The notes below the pieces were generated by a model. It was not told the origin of the DNA. It did not search any database and was given only the letters and a program-made list of their open reading frames with translations. 64,000 nt of DNA from Iris pallida (taxonomy: Eukaryota > Streptophyta > Magnoliopsida > Asparagales > Iridaceae), in the NCBI GenBank assembly GCA_029216955.1, contig JANAVB010002199.1, forward strand, positions 11,298,585-11,362,584, given 5' to 3'. Below, piece by piece: positions 40,628 to 51,508 of this stretch (positions are counted from its first letter, which is position 1; each line of letters opens with the position of its first letter). A program made the position numbers and the translations under genes.

Positions 40628-41851
40628 AATCTATCCCCCTTAGAAAAATTTTGTCCTCGAAATTTAACGATAGTCATAAGTTAAAAGCATACCTCATGGC
40701 TCGAAAAGGTAGGGATAACGCTTATGCATCTCATCCTTTCTCCTCCATGTGAATTCGCTCAGAGAGTGATGTCTCCATGCGACACGAACCAAGGAAATAG
40801 TCTGATTCTTCAACACCTTCTATCTGCGGTCCAAAATTTCTACGGGCAGCTCTTGATAGCTAAGGCTCGGTCCCACCTTGATCTTTGAGTGATCCAATAC
40901 ATGGCTGGGGTCTGCCATGTATAGACGTAGTTGGGAAATGTGGAATATGTTGTGCACTCCCTCCAGTGTAGGTGGTAAGGCCAATTGGTAAGCCACTGCA
41001 CCGATCCTCTCCAGGATACCTAATGGCCCGATGAACCTTGAGCTGAGCTTACAGCCTCCACCGTAGCAAATCGTGTCACGTGTCGAGGATATCTTCAAGA
41101 ACACCCAATCGCCAACCTAAAACCATACATGGCATCATTAAGTAACCTATAAATATACACGTATCTAAATAGGGAAAATCTATACCTCGAACTCTAACGG
41201 TCTCCGATGACTGTCAGCCCAATGCTTTTGTCTGTCCTGAGCCATATGAAGTCACTCTCTAATATGCTTTACTTTCTCCGCAGCATCCACTACCATTTTT
41301 GGTCCCAAGAGTGCTCTCTCGTCCACGTCCTCCCAAGATAAAGGAGTTCGATATCTTCGTCCGTACAGAGTCTTAAATGGAGACATCTCTATACTGGCCT
41401 GGTAGATGTTGTTGTATACGAACTCTACCTGGTGAAGATGGTCCCCCACGAACCTCCAAAATCTAATACACAAGTCTGCAGCATATCCTCAAGCGTCTGT
41501 ATAGTCCTCTCTGACTGTTCGTCCGTCTGAGGGTGGTACGTGGTGCTAAACTTAAGTTGTGCACCCAAGCTAGCCTGCAGACTCCTCCAAAAGTTGGATA
41601 TGAATCTGGTATCCCGATCGGAAATGATGCTCACTGGAACTCCGTACAACCTGACTATTTGCTTCACATATAACTCTGCCAATTTCTTCGTAGACAATCC
41701 TACTTTGAATGGTATAAAGTTGACTGGCTTGGTCAACCTGTCAATGATGACCTAAATCGCATCCTTGCCTTCTCTTGAGCGTGGAAGACTGGAAACAAAA
41801 TCGATCGTGATTTGTTTCCACTTCCGCTCACGGATCGACAGTAGTTGAAGC
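40628..41851 (-). pseudogene. Tekay element: integrase core and C-terminal part
   Basis: Read leftwards, the integrase core comes first (about 41425-41760): [17 protein letters not shown] with the second catalytic D, then [24 protein letters not shown] with the E. The C-terminal domain follows: [15 protein letters not shown] and MSPFKTLYGRRYRTPLSW (41252-41473). Then come the GPF/Y-like part YGGGCKLSSRFIGPLGILERIG and LPPTLEGVHNIFHISQLR (40820-41104). Stops and shifts separate the pieces. The 3' end carries the polypurine tract at 40628-40650. The other half of the integrase lies at 51509 onwards, beyond C1. Confidence 0.88.
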
Positions 41852-42827
41852 TGTTGACCCAAACTGGATCACAGTCGACCTAATCTTAAAAATTAACAAA
41901 ACAATATATGTCATAGTCCAATTTGACACATCGAGCTAAAAATTAATCTACTCAGCTCATTGGTTCAAGATCACAGCTGCTTGAAGATTTGCTACTCTGT
42001 GTATACTGGAGTCTGTATTTTTTATTATTTTTAAGTATAGGATGATGTACGTTGGGTCATACTGAGCAACTTTGGGCTAGACATGGCTTTATAGGTTTAC
42101 TTAGCCCAAATCCCAATCAACCCATTCATTCAAAAGCCCACAAAGAATATTCTGTCCATAGGAGACAGAGTTCGGGCCGAACTCTGCCTCCACACAGAGT
42201 TCGGGCCGAACTCTGGCCCCAAAATTACAGGATGCTGATTTTTAGGTCTTGATCACTGCTAGTTATCCAACGGCCAAAAATTTGAATTCTACATACAGAA
42301 TTCTGGCCAAATTCTGCCTACCTCGAACCCTATAAATAGGCCTTGGTTTCTCTCATTTCAAACCATCCAATCTTCTCTTCTTCTTCTCTTACATAGCCTA
42401 TATATTAAAGAGCCTTACCTTCCCATCCACTTAGCATTCAAACTTCGCAACCGTCCAAGTTGCTCGGTACGATCCAGCTAGAAGTTTGAAGTGCAAAAAG
42501 TTGTAAGTCACTTGAAAAAGTCCAAGTTTTGCCAAAGTGATCATTGAAAGAAGTTTGGCGTGCTCTTCTGTACAAAGGCACGTGGTTGTAACCCTATTTC
42601 ACAAATAATAGATTTCAATCCTAAGCTAGAGTTCTCAGGCCTGGACTAGTCCTCCACGAGGGAAACCAGGTTAAAAATCTTGCTGTGCTGTGCTTCCTCT
42701 CTACTCTTTATTTTCGCATTTCTTTTACTCTGATTATTTAGTTGGTGAAGAGAGTTTAATTTTTTAATTGATCATTTTTTTTATAAACTCTATTCACCCT
42801 CCTCTAGAGTTGCCTACCTGTACTTCA
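41852..42827 (+). repeat. 5' LTR of C1
   Basis: TGTTGACCC to TGTACTTCA, 976 bp. Two palindromes with arms CAGAGTTCGG and CCGAACTCTG around one base lie at 42166-42186 and 42195-42215. A TATAAATAG box is at 42331. Confidence 0.95.
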
Positions 42828-42829
42828 AT

Positions 42830-42841
42830 TGGTATCAGAGC
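42830..42841 (+). other. Primer-binding site of C1 (initiator Met tRNA type)
   Basis: TGGTATCAGAGC lies 2 nt after the LTR end, complementary to the 3' end of plant initiator methionine tRNA, as in most copia elements. Confidence 0.92.
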
Positions 42842-42881
42842 TCTGTTCTCTTATCAAGGACTAACATCCTAGAGCTGATCC

Positions 42882-44897
42882 ATGGCAACCACTCAACCCA
42901 TGTTTTCCAATCACGGTGAAGGACAGTCCACTCATAGGCCTCCCCTATTTGATGGAACAAACTACACCTATTGGAAAACAAGGATGAGTTTTTATATCAA
43001 GTCGCTAGACTTTGACCTGTGGACCATTGTTACCGATGGTTACAAAAAGCCCGCCAGGATAGTTGTCAATAGTGATCTCATTGAGAAATCCTACGACAAA
43101 TATTCTGACGAGGAGAAAAAACAGGCGAGTCTAGACGCGAGAGCTATTAATGCTTTATTTTGTGTAATAGACATGAATGAGTTTAACAGGGTCTCAACAT
43201 GCACCACCTCTCACGAAGTATGGAGACTTCTAGAAATGACGCATGAAGGAACCACCCAAGTCAAGGAGTCGAAAATCAGTCGTCTCATTCAAGAATATAA
43301 AGCGTTCAAGATGAAGCCAAATGAGACAATCACACAAATGTTCACAAGATTCCTCGATATCATCAACCCCTTGTCATCTCTCGGCAAACAATATATAAAT
43401 CACGAGAAGATCCGCAAGTTGCTTAGGGGGCTACCAAAGATTTGGAACCCTAAGGTAACAGCTATCATAGAAGGAAATAATCTCACTACAATGTCTATAG
43501 AGACTTTGATAGGAAAGCTGATGACTCACGAGCTTGACCTCAAAGACTTCGAAGAGCCTGCTCCAAAGCCAAAGGAGATTGCCTTTAAAGCTCATTGTCG
43601 AAGAGCTGATCCCGAAGAGACTGTGACGAAAATTCGGAAGGTGATCCTCAAGCTCTCCTCGTCCGCAACTTCAAAAAGTTTCTCCGCTTCAATCGAAGAA
43701 AGAAGGAACAACAAGAAGATGACGAAGAAGAGCCAACATGCTTCGGGTGCAAGAAGACTGGACACGTCCGAAAAGACTGCCCATTAGCAAAGAAGAGCAA
43801 CCGATATGAGAAAACATACAAGAAGGCTTCCTCATGAAAATATGCCAACACAAGCATTTGGCATGAAAGCGAAGCTAGTGACTCCGAGGAAGAAAAGGAC
43901 TCTCCTCAAGACACCGCCAATGTATGCCTAATGGCAACATCCGATAAGGTAACTAGCGAAACTCTCGATGATTTCACTTTTGATGAACTTGGCGATGCAT
44001 TCAATGATTTACTCAAAGACCACAAGAAAGTCATTAGTAAATATAAACATGCCAAGGAGAAGGTCAAAAGTTATGAAGTCGAGATTCAAAAACTCTCTTC
44101 TTTGCTTGATAATATTAGAGACACTTCACCCACGGAAGTCACAAATGAGGTGTCTAAGCTTAAATTAAGCCTACATAATGCCCAAGCACATATTGAAAAG
44201 CAAACACAAGAGATCACAACACTTAACACTGAGCTTGCTGAAGAAAAGAATAGACACAAGATCTCTATTACTAAAATTTATGGTTTGAATGGTAAGATTA
44301 GTGAACTGCAAGCTGCCTCCAAGAAATTAGACACTAGATTTGGGAAAACAAGTTGCTCAACCTCAAACCCAATTATATGAGACACACACAAAGCACAACA
44401 CTGCTCAAAATAGTCAAACACGTCATCCACCTGCAGCACGCAAACACACTTACATGTACACCCACTTCCATACAGCACACAAACCACATACACGTAGAAA
44501 TTATTCTCATAATTATCATTCTAATGTGACACATAATCACCATGCTACACATAGATATAATCATCACTATGTTGTACATAAACAAAATTGCCACCACACT
44601 GCATATAGATATAATCATCATCCTGCTGCTACATATAGTCATTATCATGCTGCTCCATACCACTCTTACCATGCTACACATAGACATCATCAACATGCTC
44701 CAAACATAAATAGGAACGCTATTTGTACCTATTGTGGATTGCATGGACACATCTCACCACAATGTAGAGTTAGAAGATTAGTATACATGAATATATATAC
44801 ATGGATGCCAAAAACTAACTTTTCAGGACCCTCAAGAACATGGGTACCAAAGGTCACATCTATTCTTGATGTAGGTGGACCTTCCTTCCTCAACTAA
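42882..44897 (+). pseudogene. C1 gag with UBN2 core, zinc knuckle, coiled coil and His-rich tail
   Basis: Gag packages element RNA. From the ATG at 42882: PPLFDGTNYTYWKTRMSFYI, then DLWTIVTDGYKKP and the UBN2 core (EVWRLLEMTHEGTTQVKESK, FLDIINPLSSLGKQY, LRGLPKIWNPKV). Around 43620 the frame shifts. The zinc knuckle C-x2-C-x4-H-x4-C (CFGCKKTGHVRKDC) is at about 43741-43782. A TGA at about 43835 follows, then an acidic linker and a long coiled coil (43931-44340), a one-base insertion at about 44343, and a His/Tyr/Thr-rich tail (44400-44700). A second knuckle, CTYCGLHGHISPQC, is near 44725-44766. gag ends at TAA 44895-44897. C2 shows the same domain order. Confidence 0.9.
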
Positions 44898-47800
44898 AAG
44901 TAAGTAGATTCTCGATAGTGGATGCTCGCGACATATGACGGGAGACGCAAATCTTTTCGCATCACTATCGATGAAGAGAGAAGGGTATGTATCCTTCGGC
45001 AACAACCTAAAAGGATATATCATAGGTAATGGTACTGTTGGTCATCCTCCTTCTCCTGTAATAAAGGATGTCTGCCTATTGACTGAGTTAAAGCATAACC
45101 TACTCAGCATAAGTCACCTTGCTGATCATGGATATGATATTAACTTTGGACAAAATAAATGCTATATTTATGATAGGTCAACGGAAGACATCGCTTTTGA
45201 AAGGATAAGAGAGGATAACATTTACATTTTCTATCTATCTAGAGATACTAACAGTACAGGAAGATATCTCGATGCTCACAAGGATGAGAGATTATTATGG
45301 CACCAGCGTCTTGGTCATGCCAATATGGATACTATATCCAGGCTAGCGACTAAGAAGCTAGTTAGAGGCTTGCCCGACATCATATTCAAAAAGGACACGA
45401 TATGTGCCGAATGTGAGTTGAATAAGGCAACCAAGTCCTCATTTCATTCCATAAACTCTGTAAGTACTATTAGACCCTTACAATTACTTTATATGGATTT
45501 ATTTGGTCATAGTAGAGTAGCTAGTTTTGGTGGAAAACTCTACGCTTTTGTTATAGTAGATAACTTTTCTAGATTTACTTGGGTTTTCTTTCTTACAAAC
45601 AAAATCGATGCCATTTCTATTGTCAAAATTTTTGCTAAAAAGGTTCAAAACAAAAAAGGCTACATGATTACTCGAATCCGAAGTGATCATGGAGGCGAAT
45701 TCAAAAATACTGATTTTGAAAAGTTTTGTGATTTAAATGGTTTTAATCATGAGTTTTCTTGTCCAAGAACTCCTCAACAAAATGGTGTTGTGGAGTGGAA
45801 GAATAGGACTCTTGGCGATATGGCTAGAGTCATGTTAAATAAATTCTCACTTCCGAAATATTTTTGGGCTGAAGCTGTCAGTACAGCGTGCCATATTTTA
45901 AATATGGTGCTCATTCGTCCTATTACGAAGAAAATATCCTATGAGCTTTGGTTTGGAAGAACTCCAAACGTTTCATATTTTAGAGTTTTCTGTTGTCGAT
46001 GTTTTGTCCTTAACACCAAAGACAACTTAGGCAAATTTGATACCATAGCTGACGATGGTATTTTTCTTGGCTATGCTGCCAAGAGCAAGGGATATAGAGT
46101 GTTCAACAAACTCTCATTAATTGTGGAAGAGTCTACCAATGTGACTTTTGATGAGGATAACAGTGCAGCAGCTACTCTTGACGATGATGTTGAGCCATCA
46201 ACTTCTACTCCGATGAATACCCCCACTGAAACCAATTCTCTGGAGGGCTTACCAAAGAAATTCTCTTTCTAGCCGTCACATTCAGAAAACTTGGTAATAG
46301 GTGAGATTTCACGCGAAGTAAGTACTCGATCATCATTAAGAGACTCCATTGCTAGCACTGCCTTCATTTCACAAATTGAGCCTAAAAATGTTTTAGAAGC
46401 TTTTAATGATGAGTTTTGGATTTTTGCCATGCAAGAAGAACTCAACCAATTCGAGAGGAGCCAAGTTTGGGAACTCGTTCCTAGGCCAGCTAATCATTCG
46501 ATTATTGGTACGAAATGGGTTTTTCGTAACAAAGTAAATGAAGATGGTTCAGTTACACGCAACAAAGCTCGTCTAGTAGCTCAAGGATACAACCAAGAGG
46601 AAGGTATCAATTACGATGAGACGTATGCTCCTGTTGCAAGACTTGAATCCATTCGGATGCTTTGTGCATTTGCTAACTTTCAAAACTTTAAACTGTTTCA
46701 AATGGATGTGAAAAGTGCTTTCTTGAATGGATTTATTAAGGAGAAAGTTTTTGTAAAACAACCCCTTGGTTTTAAAAATCACAAATTTTTCGACCATGTT
46801 TTCAAACTCAAGAAAGCACTATATGGCCTCAAACAAGCCCCTAGAGCTTGGTATGAACGGCTAAGCAATTTCTTGCTTGAAAAAGGTTTTTGAAAAGGAA
46901 AAGTTGACACTACACTCTTTATAAAATCTTTCAAAGACACTATTCTCTTAGTGCAAATTTACGTTGATGATATTATTTTTGTTTCTACTGATGAAACTCT
47001 CAGTCAAGATTTTGCTAAGTGTATGTAGACCGAGTTTGAGATGAGCATGATGGGGGAGTTCAATTACTTTCTTAGACTGCAAGTCAAACAAACATCAAAT
47101 GGAACTTTCATTTGTCAGTCAAAGTATATAAAGGACATGCTGAAGAAATTTGACCTTGACAACGTCAAACCAATCGGCACTCCATTGGCTACTACAACCA
47201 AACTAGAACCATATAAAAGCGGCAAACCTGTTGATCAACGTAAGTATCGAGGTATGATAGGTAGTCTACTTTATTTAACTGCGAGTCGCTCTGATATTAT
47301 GTTTAGTGTTTGCCTGTGTGCTAGATATCAAGCAAATCCTAAGGAATCACACATGTCCGCCGTTAAGCGTATCTTTCGATACCTTAAGGGTATGGTTACA
47401 GTGGGCCTATGGTATCCCAAATAAACATCATTTGACCTCATTGGTTACTCTGATGTTGATTTCGTCGGATGTAAGGTCGACCGTAAAAGTACAAGCGGTA
47501 CGTGTCATTTATTAGGAAAGGCTCTAGTCTCTTGGTTTAGCAAGAAGCAGAATTCTGTCACACTATCCACAACAGAAGCTGAATATATCGCAGCTGGTCG
47601 TTGTTGTGCACAAATTCTGTGGATGAAGCAAACCCTTGAAGACTATAACTTATCTTTTATGCACATTCCCATATTTTGTGACAACACTAGTGCTATAAAT
47701 CTCACTAAGAACCCTATATGTCACTCACGCACGAAACAAATAGAAATTCGTCACCACTTTTTGCGTGATCACCAACAGAATGACACTATAATTTAGAATT

Positions 47801-47912
47801 TATTGACTCTGATCATCAGTTGGCCGATTTCTTTATAAAACTATTATCCGAGGAGCGGTTCAATTTTCTTTGTCGTGAATTAAGAATTTTAGATGAAACG
47901 ATTATACATTAA
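44896..47912 (+). pseudogene. C1 pol: protease, integrase, RT and RNase H
   Basis: The frame is +1 relative to gag. Protease: KSK-stop-ILDSGCSRHMTG (44896-44940), where TAG 44905-44907 replaces a Trp codon (TGG in C2). GAG-pre-integrase: LWHQRLGHANMDTISRL. Integrase: CAECELNKATKSSFHS, D in MDLFGH, D in RSDHGGEF, E in PQQNGVVEWKNRTL (about 45380-45800). RT: GTKWVFRNKVNEDG, MDVKSAFLNGFI and YVDDIIF near 46960. RNase H: SLLYLTASRSDIMFS and STTEAEYIAAG. Stops occur at 46270, 46891, 47025 and 47422, with a frameshift near 47793. Ends DETIIH at TAA 47910-47912. Confidence 0.92.
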
Positions 47913-47961
47913 ATTAGCCTACATAATTATCGACTATGTCACGATACTCTAGGCTGACTTT

Positions 47962-48081
47962 GCTATGGGTGCAAGCCGAAAGGGTCCTTCTGACAACAAG
48001 GCATAAAAGCCTAAGCGACACGGTGCACTAGTCTTCGGACTACCGCTAGCTGGAATCCGGCCCCTGTAGCGACCCCATAGC
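47962..48081 (+). other. Conserved structured RNA element, copy 1 (in C1)
   Basis: 120 nt starting 49 nt after the pol stop. Closing helix GCTATGGG (47962-47969) with CCCATAGC (48074-48081). GCCG/CGGC is the next possible pair. Then a hairpin AGGC-ATAAAA-GCCT (about 47999-48012), and CGG (48021-48023) with CCG (48043-48045) around a TAGTC-TTCG-GACTA tetraloop hairpin (48029-48042), flanked by AGC/GCT. The T bases are U in RNA, so the loop is UUCG. Copies at 56961-57080, 36233-36351 and 36665-36788 keep the helices with changed bases. No known class is recognised. Confidence 0.8.
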
Positions 48082-48183
48082 AGCTTCACCATATTGATTT
48101 ATGTCATAAACTCCTTAGTTATTATATGGTTAATTTCTATTTATAGCCTGCCCCATTTGAAATTTCTAAATCTCTTAAAATCT

Positions 48184-48384
48184 TTTTGACTATTTCTTCA
48201 TAATATTCTTCATATCTTGTTTTTAATTTCCTGCTTGAAGTTCTTATTTTTATTATGACTATTTCTTCATAATATTCTTCATATCTTGTTTTTAATTTCC
48301 TGCTTGAAGTTTTTGTTTTTATTATGACTATTTCTTCATAATATTCTTCATATCTTGTTTTTATTTTCCTGCTTGAAGTTCTGG
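48184..48384 (+). repeat. Tandem repeat, about 76-bp period, three copies
   Basis: Units share TATTTCTTCATAATATTC, then ATATCTTGTTTTTA and CCTGCTTGAAGTT. C2 has a single divergent unit at about 56788-56880. It lies between the structured RNA and the palindromes upstream of the extra ORF. Confidence 0.88.
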
Positions 48385-48394
48385 TCCAAGGGAC

Positions 48395-48450
48395 CAGAAC
48401 TCGGGCCGAACTCTGCCCCATACAGAGTTCGGGCCGAGTTCGGCCTCCTT
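48395..48450 (+). promoter_or_regulatory. LTR-type palindromes upstream of the C1 extra ORF
   Basis: AACTCGGGCCGAACTCTG and CAGAGTTCGGGCCGAGTTC lie about 300 nt before the ORF start at 48751. They match the palindromes in the C1 LTR (42166-42215), which stand about 120 bp before its TATA box. I infer a second regulatory region for the 3' ORF. No clear TATA box is seen between here and 48751. Confidence 0.45.
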
Positions 48451-48750
48451 GTTCCAGAACCTCGGGACACTCTCAGCCGTTGATCAAATCTTCATCCAAT
48501 GGCTCCTGTTTCACCCGACCAGCCGACCAAAGAGACAAATATTCGGGATTGCCTCTCTCTCTTCCCTCCATTGTCTTCTTCCAACATCTCCACACATATT
48601 TCTTTCAAAACCCTAACCCTAGAAGTTTCCATTCCTTGGGAAATCTCTCTCCAAACTCAAGGAAGTCACTCTTGGAGTTATTCTCCTCCATCTTAGGTCT
48701 CTTTTGTTAAGGTATATCTCTCTCTTTCTCTTCAAATCTCAATTTTTTCC

Positions 48751-50061
48751 ATGGCACCTAGGTTCCTTGGTAGGGGTAAAAGACTAAGGAGAAGTATTGG
48801 TGAATCCTCTACTAATCCTAACCCAAACCCACAACCTAATCCTCCACCATAACCTTTTCCTCATCCTTCTCCTAACATGATCCACCTTCTTTTTAATCCA
48901 CCTCCACCCATCAATGTCGACACATACGATGACCGTATTTTTGTATCCTTAGATGCGTCTAACGTATGGTTCGCCGACTTTCGTCATCGTAGTGTCTTTG
49001 CGGGACACCCTATTAAGTTTACGGTGTTTTTCGATTTTCTTCCTAACTTTCGTGACTTATGTCTTGATGAACTTGTTGCAACTCGTGAACCGATCTATGT
49101 GAATGCCATACAAATGTTTTATTGCAACATGACTTATGACCGCGACCGCCTCTATTCACGTGTCGCCGATATAGATATATCTTTTGATGATTTTGAGTTA
49201 GCCGACCTTCTTCGTTTGCCTGACCCCAACACTTGGGAACGGCTTGATGATGCCCGGGACTTTGTTTTCCCCGGTGAGACCACGTTGGAAAGTTTCAAGG
49301 GTGATCTTTGTTCTCCAAATCCTTTCCCTCGAAAACTTATGGCTAAATATCTCAATAATCATTTTTATGAACTTCATCTAATTATATTTTCTTCGGTTTT
49401 GCCAAAAGCTGGATCGACATATAAAGTTACTTACTTTGAGATTACTGCTCTTTTCTTTCTCCACTTTTGCGTCCCCTTCAACTTCCCTCGCACGATGATG
49501 GATTGGATGATTCGTGCTCGGCCTAAACCAAAATCTTTGGTTTATACCATGTATCTTCCTTTGATCTTTCGTGGCTTTCATGTCCCATTGGATCAGTATC
49601 AGTCCTTGCCCTCTCCTGCCTTTCTGACTAAGGCAATGAGAACTATTGCTGCTGTAGCCTCTTCTGAGTCTGATGTTGCTGAGGAGCCTGACTCTCCTGC
49701 ACCCTTTGCTGCTCCCGATTCACTTGCTCCCGAGTCCACTTCTATACTGGACTCTCTTCAGACCATGCTTCGCGATCGCTTCCGTTTGGAGGACGTGCGC
49801 TGGGCTGAGATGGATGATCGCTGGACGCAGATGGACTATCGTACCACTCTGCAGATGAGTGTGCTCAGCAACTCCATCCACGACATTCAGTACTCCATGG
49901 CCTCCCATCTGACGATGCCGATTCCGATGATGCGTGATCCGTCTCGCGACGGTTATCGCATTGACGATTCTTGGGTTCGTCGCTATCTTGATCCGATTTC
50001 TGCATTTGTGGATCTCCGTCGTACCGGTTCTGATGGTGCGGGGCCTTCACATGCTCCTTGA
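48751..50061 (+). pseudogene. C1 extra 3' ORF (putative plant transposon protein family), one stop
   Basis: 436 codons starting MAPRFLGRGKRLRRSIGES at 48751. TAA at 48850-48852 interrupts it, and the same frame resumes and stays open from about 48853 to 50061. The N-terminus is basic then Pro/Asn-rich. The core has DTYDDRIFVSLDASNVWF, ELVATREPIYVNAIQMFY, DISFDDFELADLLRLPDP and FEITALFFLHFCVPFNFPRT. A Pro/Ser/Ala linker and a helical segment (MLRDRFRLEDVRWAEMDD) follow. It resembles the uncharacterised 'putative plant transposon protein' domain (Pfam PF20167, from memory). SIRE elements often carry an extra or env-like ORF at this place. No signal peptide is seen, so I do not call it envelope. 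Confidence 0.75.
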
Positions 50062-50532
50062 TGGATATGGCTATTTGTTCTGCCACTGATGATTAGGACT
50101 ATTTTTGTTTTGGCACTATGTTTTTTGCTTATATTTTTATATTTTTTTAAAAACTTTATGGCTGAGTTTGCTCTTAGTTATTACTACTACTTGCATGTTC
50201 TCTTTCATTATGTGGATGGTAGTTTTATTACTTCTCTTTTATGTCTCTATTTTTGCTGATTGTCAAAAGGGGGAGAACCATTGATATTTGTCTTAGTACT
50301 AAGAATTGTGAACCATTGTCTTAGTACTAAGAATTGTGAACCATTGCTACTTGTATTAGCACTATGAATTGTGAATACTTGGATATGTATATTTGGATGA
50401 GTACTTGTCACAGAAAATATCAGTTTATGGGGGAGTACGGTTGTTCAAGTACGGGGGAGCCATAATGTGTCCAGGTATGAATATTGAGACATACAAATAT
50501 CATATTTTGTCAATTATAAAAATGGGAGAGAT
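50062..50532 (+). other. C1 3' untranslated region with polypurine blocks
   Basis: AT-rich non-coding sequence with an AAAGGGGGAGAAC block near 50268, GGGGGAG blocks near 50429 and 50453, and AAAATGGGAGAGAT just before the 3' LTR. It contains short direct repeats (TTAGTACTAAGAATTGTGAACC) near 50295-50345. The last purine tract is the likely plus-strand primer. Confidence 0.75.
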
Positions 50533-51508
50533 TGTTGACCCAAACTGGATCACAGTCAACCTAATCTTGAAAATTAACAAAACAATATTTGTCATAGTCC
50601 AATTTGACACATCGAGCTCAAAATCAATCTACTCAGCTCATTGGTTCAAGATCACAGTTGCTTGAAGATTTTCTACTCTGTGTATACTGGAGTCTATATT
50701 TTTTATTGTTTTTGAGTATAGGATGATGTACGTTGGGTCATACTGAGCAACTTTGGGCTAGACGTAGCTTTATAGGTTTACTTAGCCCAAATCCCAATCA
50801 ACCCATTCATCCAAAAGCCCACAAAGAACATTCTGTCCATAGGAGACAGAGTTCGGGCCGAACTCTGCCTCCACACAGAGTTCGGGCCGAACTCTGCCCC
50901 CTAAATTACAGGATGCTGATTTTTAGGTCTTGATCACTGCTAGTTGTCCAACGACCGAAAATTTGAATTCTACATACAGAATTCTGGCCGAATTCTGCCT
51001 ATCCCGAACCCTATAAATAGGCCTTGGTTTCTCTCATTTCAAACCATCCAATCTTCTCTTCTTCTTCTCTTACATAGCCTATATAATAAAGAGCCTTACC
51101 TTCCCATCCACTCAGCATTCAAACTTCCCAACTGTCCAAGTTGCTCAGTACGATCCAGCTAGAAGTTTGAAGTGCAAGAAGTTGTAAGTCACTTGGAAAA
51201 GTCCAAGTTTTGCCAAAGCGATCATTGAAAGAAGTTTAGCGTGCTCTTCTGTAAAAAGGCATGTGGTTGTAACCCTATTTCATAAATAGTGGATTTCAAT
51301 CCTGAGCTAGAGTCCTCAGGCCTGGACTAGTCCTCCACGAGGGAAACCAGGTTAAAAATCTTGCTGTGCTGTGCTTGCTCTCTACTCTTTATTTCCGTAT
51401 TTCTTTTACTCTGATTATTTAGTTGGTGAAGAGAGTTTAATTTTTTAATTAATCATTTTTGTTATAAACTCTATTCACCCCCCTCTAGCGTTGCCTACCT
51501 GTACTTCA
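50533..51508 (+). repeat. 3' LTR of C1
   Basis: 976 bp, TGTTGACCC to TGTACTTCA, equal in length to the 5' LTR. Two palindromes as in the 5' LTR lie at about 50847-50896. Confidence 0.95.

Larger units (their letters stand above)
41852..51508 (+). mobile_element. SIRE/Maximus-type Ty1/copia element C1
   Basis: A 9.66-kb element has two LTRs of 976 bp each that look about 95% identical by eye, a Met-tRNA primer site, gag, pol, a structured RNA, an extra 3' ORF, a polypurine-like tract and the 3' LTR. The flanks GAAGC (41847-41851) and GAAGT (51509-51513) form a 5-bp duplication with one transition. It sits inside the integrase of the minus-strand Tekay element. gag and pol carry several stops and frameshifts, so it is inactive. 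Confidence 0.95.

Noticed and set aside
47962..48081. Structured RNA as a tRNA or a hammerhead/twister ribozyme
   Set aside because: No cloverleaf with T-arm GTTCRA and no conserved catalytic core of those ribozymes that I can see.
48877..50061. Calling the extra SIRE ORF an envelope gene
   Set aside because: No signal peptide, no convincing transmembrane pair and no fusion-type motif seen; the similarity is to an uncharacterised plant transposon protein domain.
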